A DNA stretch of 5,204 nt. Origin: Phenylobacterium sp. (GTDB lineage: Bacteria; Pseudomonadota; Alphaproteobacteria; Caulobacterales; Caulobacteraceae). The position numbers and the translations under genes were made by a program. Numbering within the stretch: the first letter of the stretch is position 1; each line of letters starts with the position of its first letter. The stretch lies in assembly GCA_025350885.1 (NCBI GenBank), contig JANXXA010000516.1:1-5204 (forward strand), written 5' to 3'. Below are positions 1 through 5,204 of the stretch, piece by piece. Under the pieces are notes generated by a model. The model worked only from the letters and a program-made list of their open reading frames with translations. It was not told the DNA's origin and did no database searches.

Positions 1-113
1 CTTCTGATCCATCTCTGACACAGGCTTCCAGGGCATCGGCAGGTCTCCACCTACCGGCCGGCTTAACTGTCAGCGATGTCTCAAGGTCAAAGTGTCAGCG
101 ATCTATCAGGGTC
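1..113. repeat. Insertion-sequence-end-like repeats (TGTCAGCGAT family), no transposase
   Basis: Two direct copies start at 68 and 93 (68-88 and 93-113). They are 25 bp apart, begin with the identical TGTCAGCGAT and agree at about 18 of 21 positions. A diverged inverted copy is at 1-20: read on the minus strand it starts TGTCAGAGAT and also shares the ATCAG further in. Clusters of short repeats starting TGT, in opposite orientations, are known from ends of IS21-type and related elements. The family here is inference. The + copies point toward the globin gene, where no transposase follows. The inverted copy would be the right end of an element lying before the window. It could therefore be a junction of one element with the remnant of another, or a solo remnant. 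No gene is supported in 1-229. Confidence 0.45.
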
Positions 114-160
114 GTACCCGCCGTTGCGCGCCTCTCCTGACAGATCTCAGCAGCGTCTCG

Positions 161-207
161 CCCCCTCCACCACGCCAAGCGTGGTCCCCCTCCCCCTACG
201 GAGGAGG
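161..207. repeat. REP-like double hairpin downstream of the globin gene
   Basis: Two adjacent inverted repeats sit in a C-rich/G-rich context. ACCACGC (169-175) pairs with GCGTGGT (179-185) around a 3-nt loop. CCTCC (189-193) pairs with GGAGG (200-204) around a 6-nt loop. C-rich tracts flanking a CCACCACGC core of this kind recur in intergenic regions of many Caulobacterales and related genomes (general recollection, not searched). Because the globin gene reads leftward and stops at 230, these structures lie 25-70 bp after its stop codon and could act as a transcription stop or a 3' end stabiliser. There is no U-tract, so a classic intrinsic terminator is not supported. Confidence 0.5.
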
Positions 208-229
208 AGAACGGGGGTGTCGGGCCCAA

Positions 230-655
230 TCAGGAAGCGGCGGCTTCAGGTTCAGCGTCCGGGTCGGCGATGGCCATCAGCTTGCCCAGAAGGTCCGCCC
301 AGGCCGCGTCCACATCGCGCGTCCAGGCGTCGCCGGAAAGCTCGCGGCAGGTCTGCGCCAGGATCGGAAAGAACCGCGCGAACACCTGCGGCGGCACGCC
401 CAGCCCCTGGTGATTAATCCGCTCGGCGGCGATCAGGTTGGCCGCATAGGCGCCGGCCCCGCCGATATCCAGGATGCACTCAAACGCCATGGCCAACATC
501 TCGCCACGCACCGCGCCGGTGGTGTCGCGCACGAACAGCGCCTGCATCTCCGGATGCGCCGCGAACAGTCGCGCATAGACCTGTGGCGCCGGGTCGCCGA
601 CTCGTTCGCCCAACCGCTCCAGCGAGGTCGCGACAATTTCCGCAGAATTCGCCAT
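230..655 (-). CDS. Single-domain globin (bacterial haemoglobin, flavohaemoglobin/Vgb-like globin fold)
   Basis: A 141-residue haem protein that probably binds O2 and/or NO in the cytoplasm. It has the length of a stand-alone globin, with no FAD/NAD reductase domain attached. Aligned by eye to Vitreoscilla haemoglobin and E. coli Hmp, VYARLFAAHPEMQALF (residues 26-41) gives the B and C helices, with Tyr27 at B10 and Phe41 at CD1. His82 in INHQGLGV is the proximal (F8) haem ligand. ARFFPILAQTCRELSG (93-108) and DAAWADLLGKLMAIA (116-130) form the G and H helices. The distal E7 area is Val49-Arg50, so the usual Gln is not obvious. The ATG at 655 is chosen because AAGGGG lies 5 nt upstream and the globin fold begins just after it; the in-frame start at 757 would add non-globin sequence and overlap the divergent crotonase. 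The gene is divergent from the crotonase operon. The acidic tail after residue 131 is unremarkable. Function (O2 delivery, NO detoxification or sensing) cannot be decided from sequence. Confidence 0.85.
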   Translation of the reverse strand: MANSAEIVATSLERLGERVGDPAPQVYARLFAAHPEMQALFVRDTTGAVRGEMLAMAFECILDIGGAGAYAANLIAAERINHQGLGVPPQVFARFFPILAQTCRELSGDAWTRDVDAAWADLLGKLMAIADPDAEPEAAAS

Positions 656-664
656 CGTCGCCCC

Positions 665-694
665 TTCGCCCCAGGCTCCCGGCCTGACTATAGT
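665..694 (+). promoter_or_regulatory. Candidate promoter for the crotonase-acuI operon, with a shared palindromic -10
   Basis: TATAGT (689-694) is a good -10 hexamer in an otherwise GC-rich 70-bp gap. TTCGCC (665-670), 18 bp upstream, is a poor -35 that matches three of six consensus positions. Transcription would begin near 701, giving a leader of about 25 nt before the GTG at 726. The hexamer is part of the palindrome ACTATAGT (687-694), so the same -10 reads on the minus strand toward the globin gene and would give that gene a leader of similar length. CCGGC (679-683) and GCCGG (695-699) also form an inverted repeat around it. This is a prediction by inspection only. Confidence 0.35.
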
Positions 695-710
695 GCCGGC
701 CGCAGGCCAC

Positions 711-717
711 AGGGAGA
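711..717 (+). promoter_or_regulatory. Ribosome binding site deciding the crotonase start
   Basis: AGGGAGA lies 8 nt before the GTG at 726. This favours GTG726 over the upstream GTG at 693, which overlaps the -10-like element, and over the ATG at 741, which would leave a 23-nt spacing. Confidence 0.55.
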
Positions 718-725
718 CCGCGTCC

Positions 726-1580
726 GTGACGCGCGCGCAAATGGATTTCCACGACATTGTCTATGCCGCTGCCGACGGCGTGGGGGTCATCACCCTCAAC
801 CGGCCGGCCTATCGCAACGCTCAGAGCTATCGGATGCTCGACGAGATCGACGCCGCCTTCGACCTGGCCCAGGCCGACGAGGCCGTGCGCGTGCTGCTGG
901 TGCGCGGCTCCGGCGGGGTGTTCTCCACCGGCCACGACCTCGGCACGCCGGAGGGCGTCGCCTACCGCGAGGCCCTGGGCGCCAAGCCCGGCATCCAGAC
1001 CTACGACCAGTTCAAGCGCTACAACCTCGACCTGCTGCTGAAGTGGCGGAACTTTCCCAAGCCCACCGTGGCCATGGTCGAAGGCTACTGCATCTATGCC
1101 GGCTGGATGCTGGCGGCCTGCCTGGACGTGGTGTTCGCCGCTGAGGACGCGGAGTTCCTGGGCGGCTTCGTCGAATACAATTGCCTCCCCTGGGACGTGG
1201 GCGTGCGGCGGGCCAAGGAGCTCTGCTTCGAAAGCCGGTTCATCTCGGCGGCCGAGGCCGCGGCGTTCGGCCTGGTCAACCGGGTGCTGCCCAACGCCGA
1301 CCTGGAGCGCGAGACCTTCGCCTGGGCCCGGCGGGTGGCGGAGAACAGCCCCGAGGCGCTGCGCATGGCCAAGATCCAGATGAATAAGGCCCAGGACGCC
1401 CAGGGCTTCACTCGGGCGCTGGAGGATTCGCTGGGCGACTATGTGGCGATGATGTGGATGCCGGGCGGCGACATGCGCGTCGAGGGCGTGCGGCGCCTGG
1501 TCACCGTCGATCTGGCGGTCAGGGGCCGGCGCGGCGAGCGCTTCGGACTGACCGCGAAACAACCGCTGAAAGTGGGCTGA
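726..1580 (+). CDS. Enoyl-CoA hydratase/isomerase (crotonase) superfamily protein with atypical active site
   Basis: A 284-residue member of the crotonase superfamily, presumably acting on an acyl-CoA thioester in the cytoplasm. The N-terminal strand VGVITLNRP (19-27) is typical. The first oxyanion-hole segment GGVFSTGHDL (63-72) matches the family G-x-x-F-x-x-G-x-D pattern. An insertion (about 73-108) leads to FPKPTVAMVEGY (110-121), then the second oxyanion-hole loop IYAGWMLA (123-130) and CLDVVFAAEDAEF (132-144). The C-terminal part AENSPEALRMAK (205-216) is also typical. Aligned by eye to rat mitochondrial hydratase, catalytic Glu144 is replaced by Met128 and Glu164 by Phe148, so ordinary syn-hydration is not supported; isomerase, thioesterase, hydrolase or decarboxylase chemistry, or another use of the fold, is possible. 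Glu150 lies two residues past the second position and could substitute. The length is slightly above the usual 260 residues. It is the first gene of an operon, with acuI starting 2 bp after its stop. Confidence 0.9.
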   Translation: MTRAQMDFHDIVYAAADGVGVITLNRPAYRNAQSYRMLDEIDAAFDLAQADEAVRVLLVRGSGGVFSTGHDLGTPEGVAYREALGAKPGIQTYDQFKRYNLDLLLKWRNFPKPTVAMVEGYCIYAGWMLAACLDVVFAAEDAEFLGGFVEYNCLPWDVGVRRAKELCFESRFISAAEAAAFGLVNRVLPNADLERETFAWARRVAENSPEALRMAKIQMNKAQDAQGFTRALEDSLGDYVAMMWMPGGDMRVEGVRRLVTVDLAVRGRRGERFGLTAKQPLKVG

Positions 1581-1582
1581 AC

Positions 1583-2578
1583 ATGACCGAAACCTTCCGC
1601 GCCCTGCGCCTGTCGAAGACCGAAACCGGCCAGGAGGCGCAGATCGAGGACCTGACGCTCGATGATCTGATGGCCGGCGATGTGGTCGTGCGGATCGACT
1701 GTTCCACGGTCAATTTCAAGGATGGCCTGGCGTTGACCGGCAAGTCGCCGGTGGTCCGGGTCTGGCCGCTGATACCCGGGATCGATTTCGCCGGCGTGGT
1801 GGAAAGCTCCGACCATGCCGGGTTCAAACCCGGCGACCGGGTGGTGCTGAACGGCTGGGGGGTGGGTGAGACGCATCACGGCGGCTATGCGCAGAAGGCC
1901 CGCGTCAAGGGCGACTGGCTGGTCCGGCTGCCGGACGCGATCTCCAGCGCCCATGCCATGGCCATCGGCACGGCCGGCTACACCGCCATGCTCTGTGTGC
2001 TCGGCCTCGAACGGCTGGGCGTCACGCCGGACAAGGGCGAGATCGTCGTCACCGGCGCGGCCGGCGGGGTGGGCAGCGTGGCCATCGCGCTGCTGGCGCG
2101 GCTGGGCTACCGCGTGGTCGCCTCGTCGCGGCGCAAGGACAGCCAGAGCGATTACCTGCTGGGTCTCGGCGCCGCGGAGGTCATCGACGCGGCCGAACTC
2201 TCAGCCCCCGGCCGCCCGCTGGCCCGCGAGCGCTGGGCCGGGGCGGTGGACGCCGTCGGCAGCCACACCCTGGCCAATGTGCTGGCCCAGACCCGCTATG
2301 GCGGCGTGGTCACCGCCTGTGGCCTGGCCCAGGGCATGGACCTGCCGGGCTCCGTCGCCCCCTTCATCCTGCGCGGCGTGACCCTGGCCGGCATCGACAG
2401 CGTCATGCGCCCCACGGCGGACCGTATCGAAGCCTGGACCCGGCTGGCGCGCGACCTGGACCTGGGCAGGCTGGACGCCATGACCTCTCGCGCCGGCCTC
2501 GGTGACCTGCCGCGCCTGGGGGCGGAGATCATCGAGGGCAAGGTCCGCGGGCGCGTGGTGGTGGACGTCAACGCCTAG
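1583..2578 (+). CDS. acuI: AcuI/YhdH-type NADPH-dependent acrylyl-CoA reductase (MDR superfamily)
   Basis: A 331-residue medium-chain dehydrogenase/reductase without zinc ligands, close in length to E. coli YhdH (324). Characterised AcuI enzymes reduce acryloyl-CoA to propionyl-CoA with NADPH in 3-hydroxypropionate and DMSP metabolism. Family marks in order: STVNFKDGLALTG (41-53), PGIDFAGVVE (65-74), the diagnostic GWGVGETHHGGYA (91-103), GTAGYTAM (129-136), the nucleotide-binding VTGAAGGVGS (156-165), then SSRRK (181-185) where basic and serine residues would suit the NADPH 2'-phosphate. WAGAVDAVGS (218-227), a substrate-side FILRGVTLAGIDSV (261-274) and a C-terminal GRVVVDVN (323-330) complete the match. 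The ATG lies 2 bp after the crotonase stop and has only a weak ribosome site (GTGGG) inside that gene's end, so translational coupling is likely. The exact substrate is not fixed by sequence; the broader family also reduces other 2-enoyl compounds and quinones. Confidence 0.88.
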   Translation: MTETFRALRLSKTETGQEAQIEDLTLDDLMAGDVVVRIDCSTVNFKDGLALTGKSPVVRVWPLIPGIDFAGVVESSDHAGFKPGDRVVLNGWGVGETHHGGYAQKARVKGDWLVRLPDAISSAHAMAIGTAGYTAMLCVLGLERLGVTPDKGEIVVTGAAGGVGSVAIALLARLGYRVVASSRRKDSQSDYLLGLGAAEVIDAAELSAPGRPLARERWAGAVDAVGSHTLANVLAQTRYGGVVTACGLAQGMDLPGSVAPFILRGVTLAGIDSVMRPTADRIEAWTRLARDLDLGRLDAMTSRAGLGDLPRLGAEIIEGKVRGRVVVDVNA

Positions 2579-2610
2579 AGCTTATCGGTAGGCCATAGTC
2601 CCCCCACACA

Positions 2611-2725
2611 CTGTCATCCCGGCCGCAGCGAAGCGGCGAGCCGGGACCCAGGGCAACCGCACGGATGAACCCCCTGGGTCCCGGCTCTCCAGCCTGCGTG
2701 CGCAGGCCTGCGGCCGGGATGACAG
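2611..2725. repeat. 115-bp compound palindromic intergenic element
   Basis: This is a highly structured repeat between convergent genes. The outer arms CTGTCATCCCGGCCGCAG (2611-2628) and its exact complement (2708-2725) give 18 perfect base pairs. The inner arms GAGCCGGGACCCAGGG (2638-2653) and CCCTGGGTCCCGGCTC (2672-2687) give 16 perfect pairs around an 18-nt loop. Between the arms, the right side carries its own hairpin GCCTGC-GTGC-GCAGGC (2692-2707). The left side can form the alternative stem GCCGC-AGCGAA-GCGGC (2622-2637), which competes with the outer arm. The motif TGTCATCCCGG...GCAGCGAAGCGG is a familiar dispersed intergenic repeat in alphaproteobacteria (general recollection). It starts 33 bp after the acuI stop and may end transcription from either side. 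Confidence 0.85.
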
Positions 2726-2821
2726 GGAAGTTTGTGACATGTTGAGCCGGGTTCGGCGCCCACGCCGCCTTCCGCCGAGGTTGCCTTTTGGTCGGGTCAA
2801 CTCAAGCGGTAAAGGCGTGAC
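2726..2821. other. Remaining convergent spacer between the palindrome and the peroxidase gene
   Basis: No gene or good terminator is visible. A small stem CGGCG/CGCCG (2754-2758 with 2763-2767) is followed only by CCTT, too weak for a confident intrinsic terminator. Confidence 0.5.
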
Positions 2822-3301
2822 CTACAGCGCGGCCTCGATCGCCGAGACAATCTCCGGCGCCTGCGGCTCGGTCCGCGGGCCGAAGGCCTGGATCGCCTCC
2901 CCGCGCCGGCCGATGAGGATCTTGTGGAAGTTCCAGACCGGAACGGCCGGCTCGCCCAGCTGGCCCTGCGCCCACTTGTAGAACGGATGGGCGCCGTCGC
3001 CCTTGACCTCGACCTTGGAGGTCAGCGGAAAGTCGACCTTGAAGTGGGTCTCGCAGAACGCCTTGATCTCGGCCTCAGTCCCCGGCTCCTGGCCGGCGAA
3101 CTGGTTGCAGGGCACACCCAGGATCACCAGGCCGCGGTCGCGATAGTCGCTATAGAGCTGCTCCAGCCCGTCGTACTGCGGCGTCAGCCCGCAGGCCGAT
3201 GCGGTGTTCACCACCAGCACGACCTTGTCGCGGAACGTGGTCAGCGGCAGCGCCGCGCCATCGATGGTGTTGAAGGCGTAGTCGTAAGCGCTGGTGGTCA
3301 T
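2822..3301 (-). CDS. gpx: Glutathione peroxidase-family thiol peroxidase (Cys type)
   Basis: A 159-residue thioredoxin-fold peroxidase reducing H2O2 and organic hydroperoxides, the typical length for bacterial members. The signature VNTASACGLTPQYDGLE (31-47) carries peroxidatic Cys37 in place of selenocysteine. GVPCNQFAGQEPG (62-74) supplies Gln71, and VWNFHK (122-127) supplies Trp123 and Asn124, completing the Cys/Gln/Trp/Asn tetrad. Cys83 in FCETHFKVDFP (82-92) aligns with the resolving cysteine of plant and insect Cys-GPx enzymes, which use thioredoxin rather than glutathione, so thioredoxin dependence is the better guess. Cys65 is the conserved third cysteine. There is no signal peptide, so it is cytoplasmic. 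The ATG at 3301 has CAGGAG 8 nt upstream; the in-frame extension to 3379 lacks family similarity. It is convergent with acuI and divergent from the receptor gene. No regulatory site is evident. All key residues are present. Confidence 0.93.
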   Translation of the reverse strand: MTTSAYDYAFNTIDGAALPLTTFRDKVVLVVNTASACGLTPQYDGLEQLYSDYRDRGLVILGVPCNQFAGQEPGTEAEIKAFCETHFKVDFPLTSKVEVKGDGAHPFYKWAQGQLGEPAVPVWNFHKILIGRRGEAIQAFGPRTEPQAPEIVSAIEAAL

Positions 3302-3536
3302 CGTCGCGGCTCCTGAAGTTTGCCCGACAAGGGTAGCGTCGAACTCCAGCAGGCTCCAGGGATCGCCGCCGAAAGGCACGGGTTGAGCTCGATACTGGCA
3401 CTCTCTCCTGCGCGGCGTGGGCTCAAGTTATCGTTGTTCACTGCACATAGGCATTGACGCACCCGGCCCCGGACTGTCCCTCTATGCCAGAGGCGAAAAA
3501 AAAATCACGCCCGAGAAACACCGGGAGGAGACCATC
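3302..3536. other. Divergent intergenic region between peroxidase and TonB-dependent receptor genes
   Basis: No gene is supported in these 235 bp. Toward the receptor there is TTGACG (3454-3459), a fair -35 match, but no good -10 at 16-18 bp. A 5-bp hairpin CCTCT/AGAGG (3479-3483 with 3489-3493) precedes an A9 run (3496-3504), which is conspicuous in such GC-rich DNA and falls in the likely 5' untranslated region. TTGAGC (3383-3388) and GCTCAA (3421-3426) form a distant inverted repeat of unclear value. Toward the peroxidase only the ribosome site CAGGAG (3315-3310, minus strand) is convincing. Confidence 0.5.
3523..3530 (+). promoter_or_regulatory. Strong ribosome binding site of the receptor gene
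   Basis: GGGAGGAG lies 6 nt before the ATG at 3537. It is an almost ideal Shine-Dalgarno and fixes the start of the receptor, which is immediately followed by a signal peptide. Confidence 0.8.
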
Positions 3537-5204
3537 ATGAAATTCAGGCATCGTCTGATGCTGAGCAGCGCGCTGCTCGCAACCGCAGTGGGCACCAGCG
3601 CCCACGCCCAATCCCGCGCCGGCTCGTCGGCGGCGGCGACCAGCACTATTGAAGAGCTCGTGGTTACCGCTGAAAAGCGCTCGCAGAATCTGCAGGACGT
3701 GCCGGTGGCGATTTCCGCCTTCACCGATCAGAAGCGCGAACTGGTCGGGATCAACTCGATCCAGGACATGACCAACTTCACGCCAGGGCTGCAGTACAAT
3801 TCGTCCACCGACCGGATCTCCCTGCGCGGCGTGGGCCGCCAGACCAACGTGCTGTCCGCCGACGCTTCGGTGGCCAACTACAACGACGGGATCTATGAGA
3901 CCTTCGCCGTGCAGGCTGGCCGCTCCACCCTGTTCCTCGACCGGGTCGAGATCCTGCGCGGCCCGCAGGGCACGCTCTACGGCCGCAACTCGATCGGCGG
4001 GGCGATCAACGAGATTTCCAAAAGGCCCACCAAGAATCCCTTCGCCGAGGTCCGCGCCAGCTACGCCAACTACAATCACTCGATGCTTGAGGCTGCGGTG
4101 TCCGGCCCGGTCACCGACAACATCCAGTACCGGATCGCGGGCGACTGGGAGCGGCAGACTCAGGGCTGGACCAAGAACATCGTTCCCGGCCTGCCCGACG
4201 AGGGCAATGTCATCAACGAGTGGTTCCTCGAAGGTCAGCTGCAGGGCAAGTTCCTGGACGATCATCTGGAACTGTGGGGAAAACTCGCCGGCGGCCAGTG
4301 GTACAACGGCGCGGGCGGGCCAGGCTCGGGCTCCGGCGGCTGGTCGCCGGCCCCCTATCCGACGTTCGAGACCGGCGTCGGCGCGACCCAGCTGAACCCA
4401 GGCTACGCCTGCGCCCCTGGAACGCCGGTCACCAATGTCGTCAACCTTTCACCGACCGGCTGCGTCAATCCGGCACTGAAGGATCCGTGGCACGTCGCGC
4501 GGGCCATTCCCTACAAGGTTGACCTGCCGCTTTATAACACCGTGGCGATCCACGCGACGTGGCACGCCAAGGACTTCGACATCAAGTACGTCACTGGCGG
4601 GGTGGACTACCACTACCACCTGACGGGACCGACCGGACCGGCGGGTACGCCCAACGTCACCTCCGCGCCGATCGCTTCATACACATTGCCCGGCGGGCTG
4701 GTGATCAATCCTCGGGAGAGCTTCGACTATCGCGAATACAACCGCTTCTGGAGCCATGAGATCAACCTGATCTCCACCAACGACAGCCCGCTGCAGTACG
4801 TCGTGGGCGCCTACTACTTCAAGCAGCACTACACCCAACCGGTGATCACTCAGAACCCGACCCAGACACAGTGGAACGGTCCGTTCGGCGCGCCTGGCTT
4901 CTTCTGCGCTCAGACGGGCGGCGTCTGCGCGCCGGAGACCGGCTATCGCCGGTTCGACAACCGGCCGGACGTAAACGCGGTCTCCTGGGCGGGCTTCGGA
5001 CAGCTCGACTGGAAGCTGAGCGATCAGTGGAAACTGACCGGCGGCCTGCGGTATTCGCACGACCGCAAATACGGCACTGAGTCGGTGCGGATCCTCTGCT
5101 TCGCGGTCCCGGCCTGTTTCGCGGCGCCTGAGTTCGCTCCGTTCATCCCCGGAGGCATCCCTGTCGTTGATCTGACCCAGCTGCCCGGGGTGGTGTCGGC
5201 CGCG
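3537..5204 (+). CDS. TonB-dependent outer-membrane receptor, 3' end outside window
   Basis: The first 556 codons are open to the last base, with no stop; full-length relatives usually run 700-900 residues, so part of the beta-barrel is missing. It imports a scarce ligand across the outer membrane using TonB/ExbBD energy. A signal peptide covers residues 1-24 (KFRHR, a hydrophobic stretch, then AHA before Gln25). IEELVVTAEKR (38-48) is the TonB-box region typical of alphaproteobacterial receptors. The plug follows: QDVPVAISAF (53-62), ISLRGVG (94-100) and the hallmark RGPQGTLYGRNSIGGAIN (141-158) with SKRP (161-164). Barrel strands start about 168, with aromatic girdles such as YVVGAYYFKQHY (421-432) and WAGFGQLDWKLSDQWKLTGG (484-503). 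A Gly/Ser-rich segment (258-268) and cysteine pairs 292/309, 457/464 and 521/527 probably sit in surface loops. The ligand cannot be read from sequence. No FecR/anti-sigma N-terminal extension is present, so surface signalling is unlikely. Regulation is not evident; no Fur-type site was recognised. Confidence 0.93.
   Translation, partial: MKFRHRLMLSSALLATAVGTSAHAQSRAGSSAAATSTIEELVVTAEKRSQNLQDVPVAISAFTDQKRELVGINSIQDMTNFTPGLQYNSSTDRISLRGVGRQTNVLSADASVANYNDGIYETFAVQAGRSTLFLDRVEILRGPQGTLYGRNSIGGAINEISKRPTKNPFAEVRASYANYNHSMLEAAVSGPVTDNIQYRIAGDWERQTQGWTKNIVPGLPDEGNVINEWFLEGQLQGKFLDDHLELWGKLAGGQWYNGAGGPGSGSGGWSPAPYPTFETGVGATQLNPGYACAPGTPVTNVVNLSPTGCVNPALKDPWHVARAIPYKVDLPLYNTVAIHATWHAKDFDIKYVTGGVDYHYHLTGPTGPAGTPNVTSAPIASYTLPGGLVINPRESFDYREYNRFWSHEINLISTNDSPLQYVVGAYYFKQHYTQPVITQNPTQTQWNGPFGAPGFFCAQTGGVCAPETGYRRFDNRPDVNAVSWAGFGQLDWKLSDQWKLTGGLRYSHDRKYGTESVRILCFAVPACFAAPEFAPFIPGGIPVVDLTQLPGVVSAA

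Noticed and set aside
693..725. Upstream GTG start for the crotonase
   Set aside because: It lies inside the TATAGTG element, has no ribosome site, and adds residues unlike the family; GTG726 has AGGGAGA at good spacing.
92..1144. Long plus-strand open frame crossing the globin region and crotonase start
   Set aside because: It is Arg/Gly/Pro-rich with no domain, is antisense to the globin and out of frame with the crotonase. Long stop-free shadow frames are expected in GC-rich DNA.
480..1562. Long minus-strand open frame antisense to the crotonase
   Set aside because: The translation is His/Gly/Ala-rich low complexity without family motifs; the plus strand clearly codes for a crotonase here.
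2754..2775. Intrinsic terminator between acuI and the peroxidase gene
   Set aside because: The stem is 5 bp and followed by CCTT rather than a T-run.
3454..3488. Sigma-70-like promoter for the receptor from TTGACG
   Set aside because: No acceptable -10 occurs at 16-18 bp; the nearest AT-richer hexamer is 23 bp away, so it is recorded only as a weak possibility.
3438..4265. Minus-strand 275-codon open frame antisense to the receptor start
   Set aside because: It covers the receptor's ribosome site, signal peptide and plug, which are unmistakable on the plus strand, and it shows no domain of its own.
1..5204. CRISPR array, tRNA, toxin-antitoxin or defence system
   Set aside because: No regularly spaced repeats, cloverleaf with the GTTCRA-type arm, small paired ORFs or nuclease motifs were found; the repeats present are palindromic intergenic elements and IS-like ends.

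Overview
The window is GC-rich with strong G/C third-position bias, and the gene content (a TonB-dependent receptor, a single-domain globin, an acrylyl-CoA reductase of the YhdH/AcuI type and intergenic palindromic repeats) suggests an alphaproteobacterium, probably Caulobacterales (Caulobacter/Phenylobacterium-like). That placement is inference from style of sequence, not from a marker gene. No rRNA, tRNA, CRISPR array or intact transposase is visible.

Layout. Positions 1-229 are non-coding. They hold copies of a TGTCAGCGAT-type repeat in both orientations, resembling multi-repeat insertion-sequence ends, then a pair of REP-like hairpins that lie just downstream of a globin gene on the minus strand (230-655). 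A 70-bp divergent intergenic gap (656-725), with an 8-bp palindromic -10-like sequence at its exact centre, separates the globin from a two-gene plus-strand operon. The operon is a crotonase-superfamily protein (726-1580) followed after 2 bp by an AcuI/YhdH-type NADPH-dependent reductase (1583-2578). A 115-bp compound palindrome (2611-2725) fills the convergent gap to a minus-strand Cys-type glutathione peroxidase (2822-3301). A second divergent gap (3302-3536) leads to a plus-strand TonB-dependent outer-membrane receptor (3537 to the window end). The receptor is incomplete because the window ends inside its beta-barrel.

How the genes may work together. The crotonase/AcuI pair is the only clear operon and points to short- or medium-chain acyl-CoA metabolism. 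The pairing resembles acuH/acuK-acuI arrangements of acrylate and 3-hydroxypropionate metabolism, but this crotonase lacks both canonical hydratase glutamates, so its reaction is open. The globin (O2/NO binding) and the peroxidase are stress-type housekeeping functions with no visible joint regulation. The receptor is a separate uptake function of unknown substrate.

I do not see convincing evidence of a wholly new system. The points most worth a second look are the catalytically atypical crotonase, the centred palindrome in the divergent promoter gap, the compound palindrome, and the transposase-free insertion-sequence-like ends.
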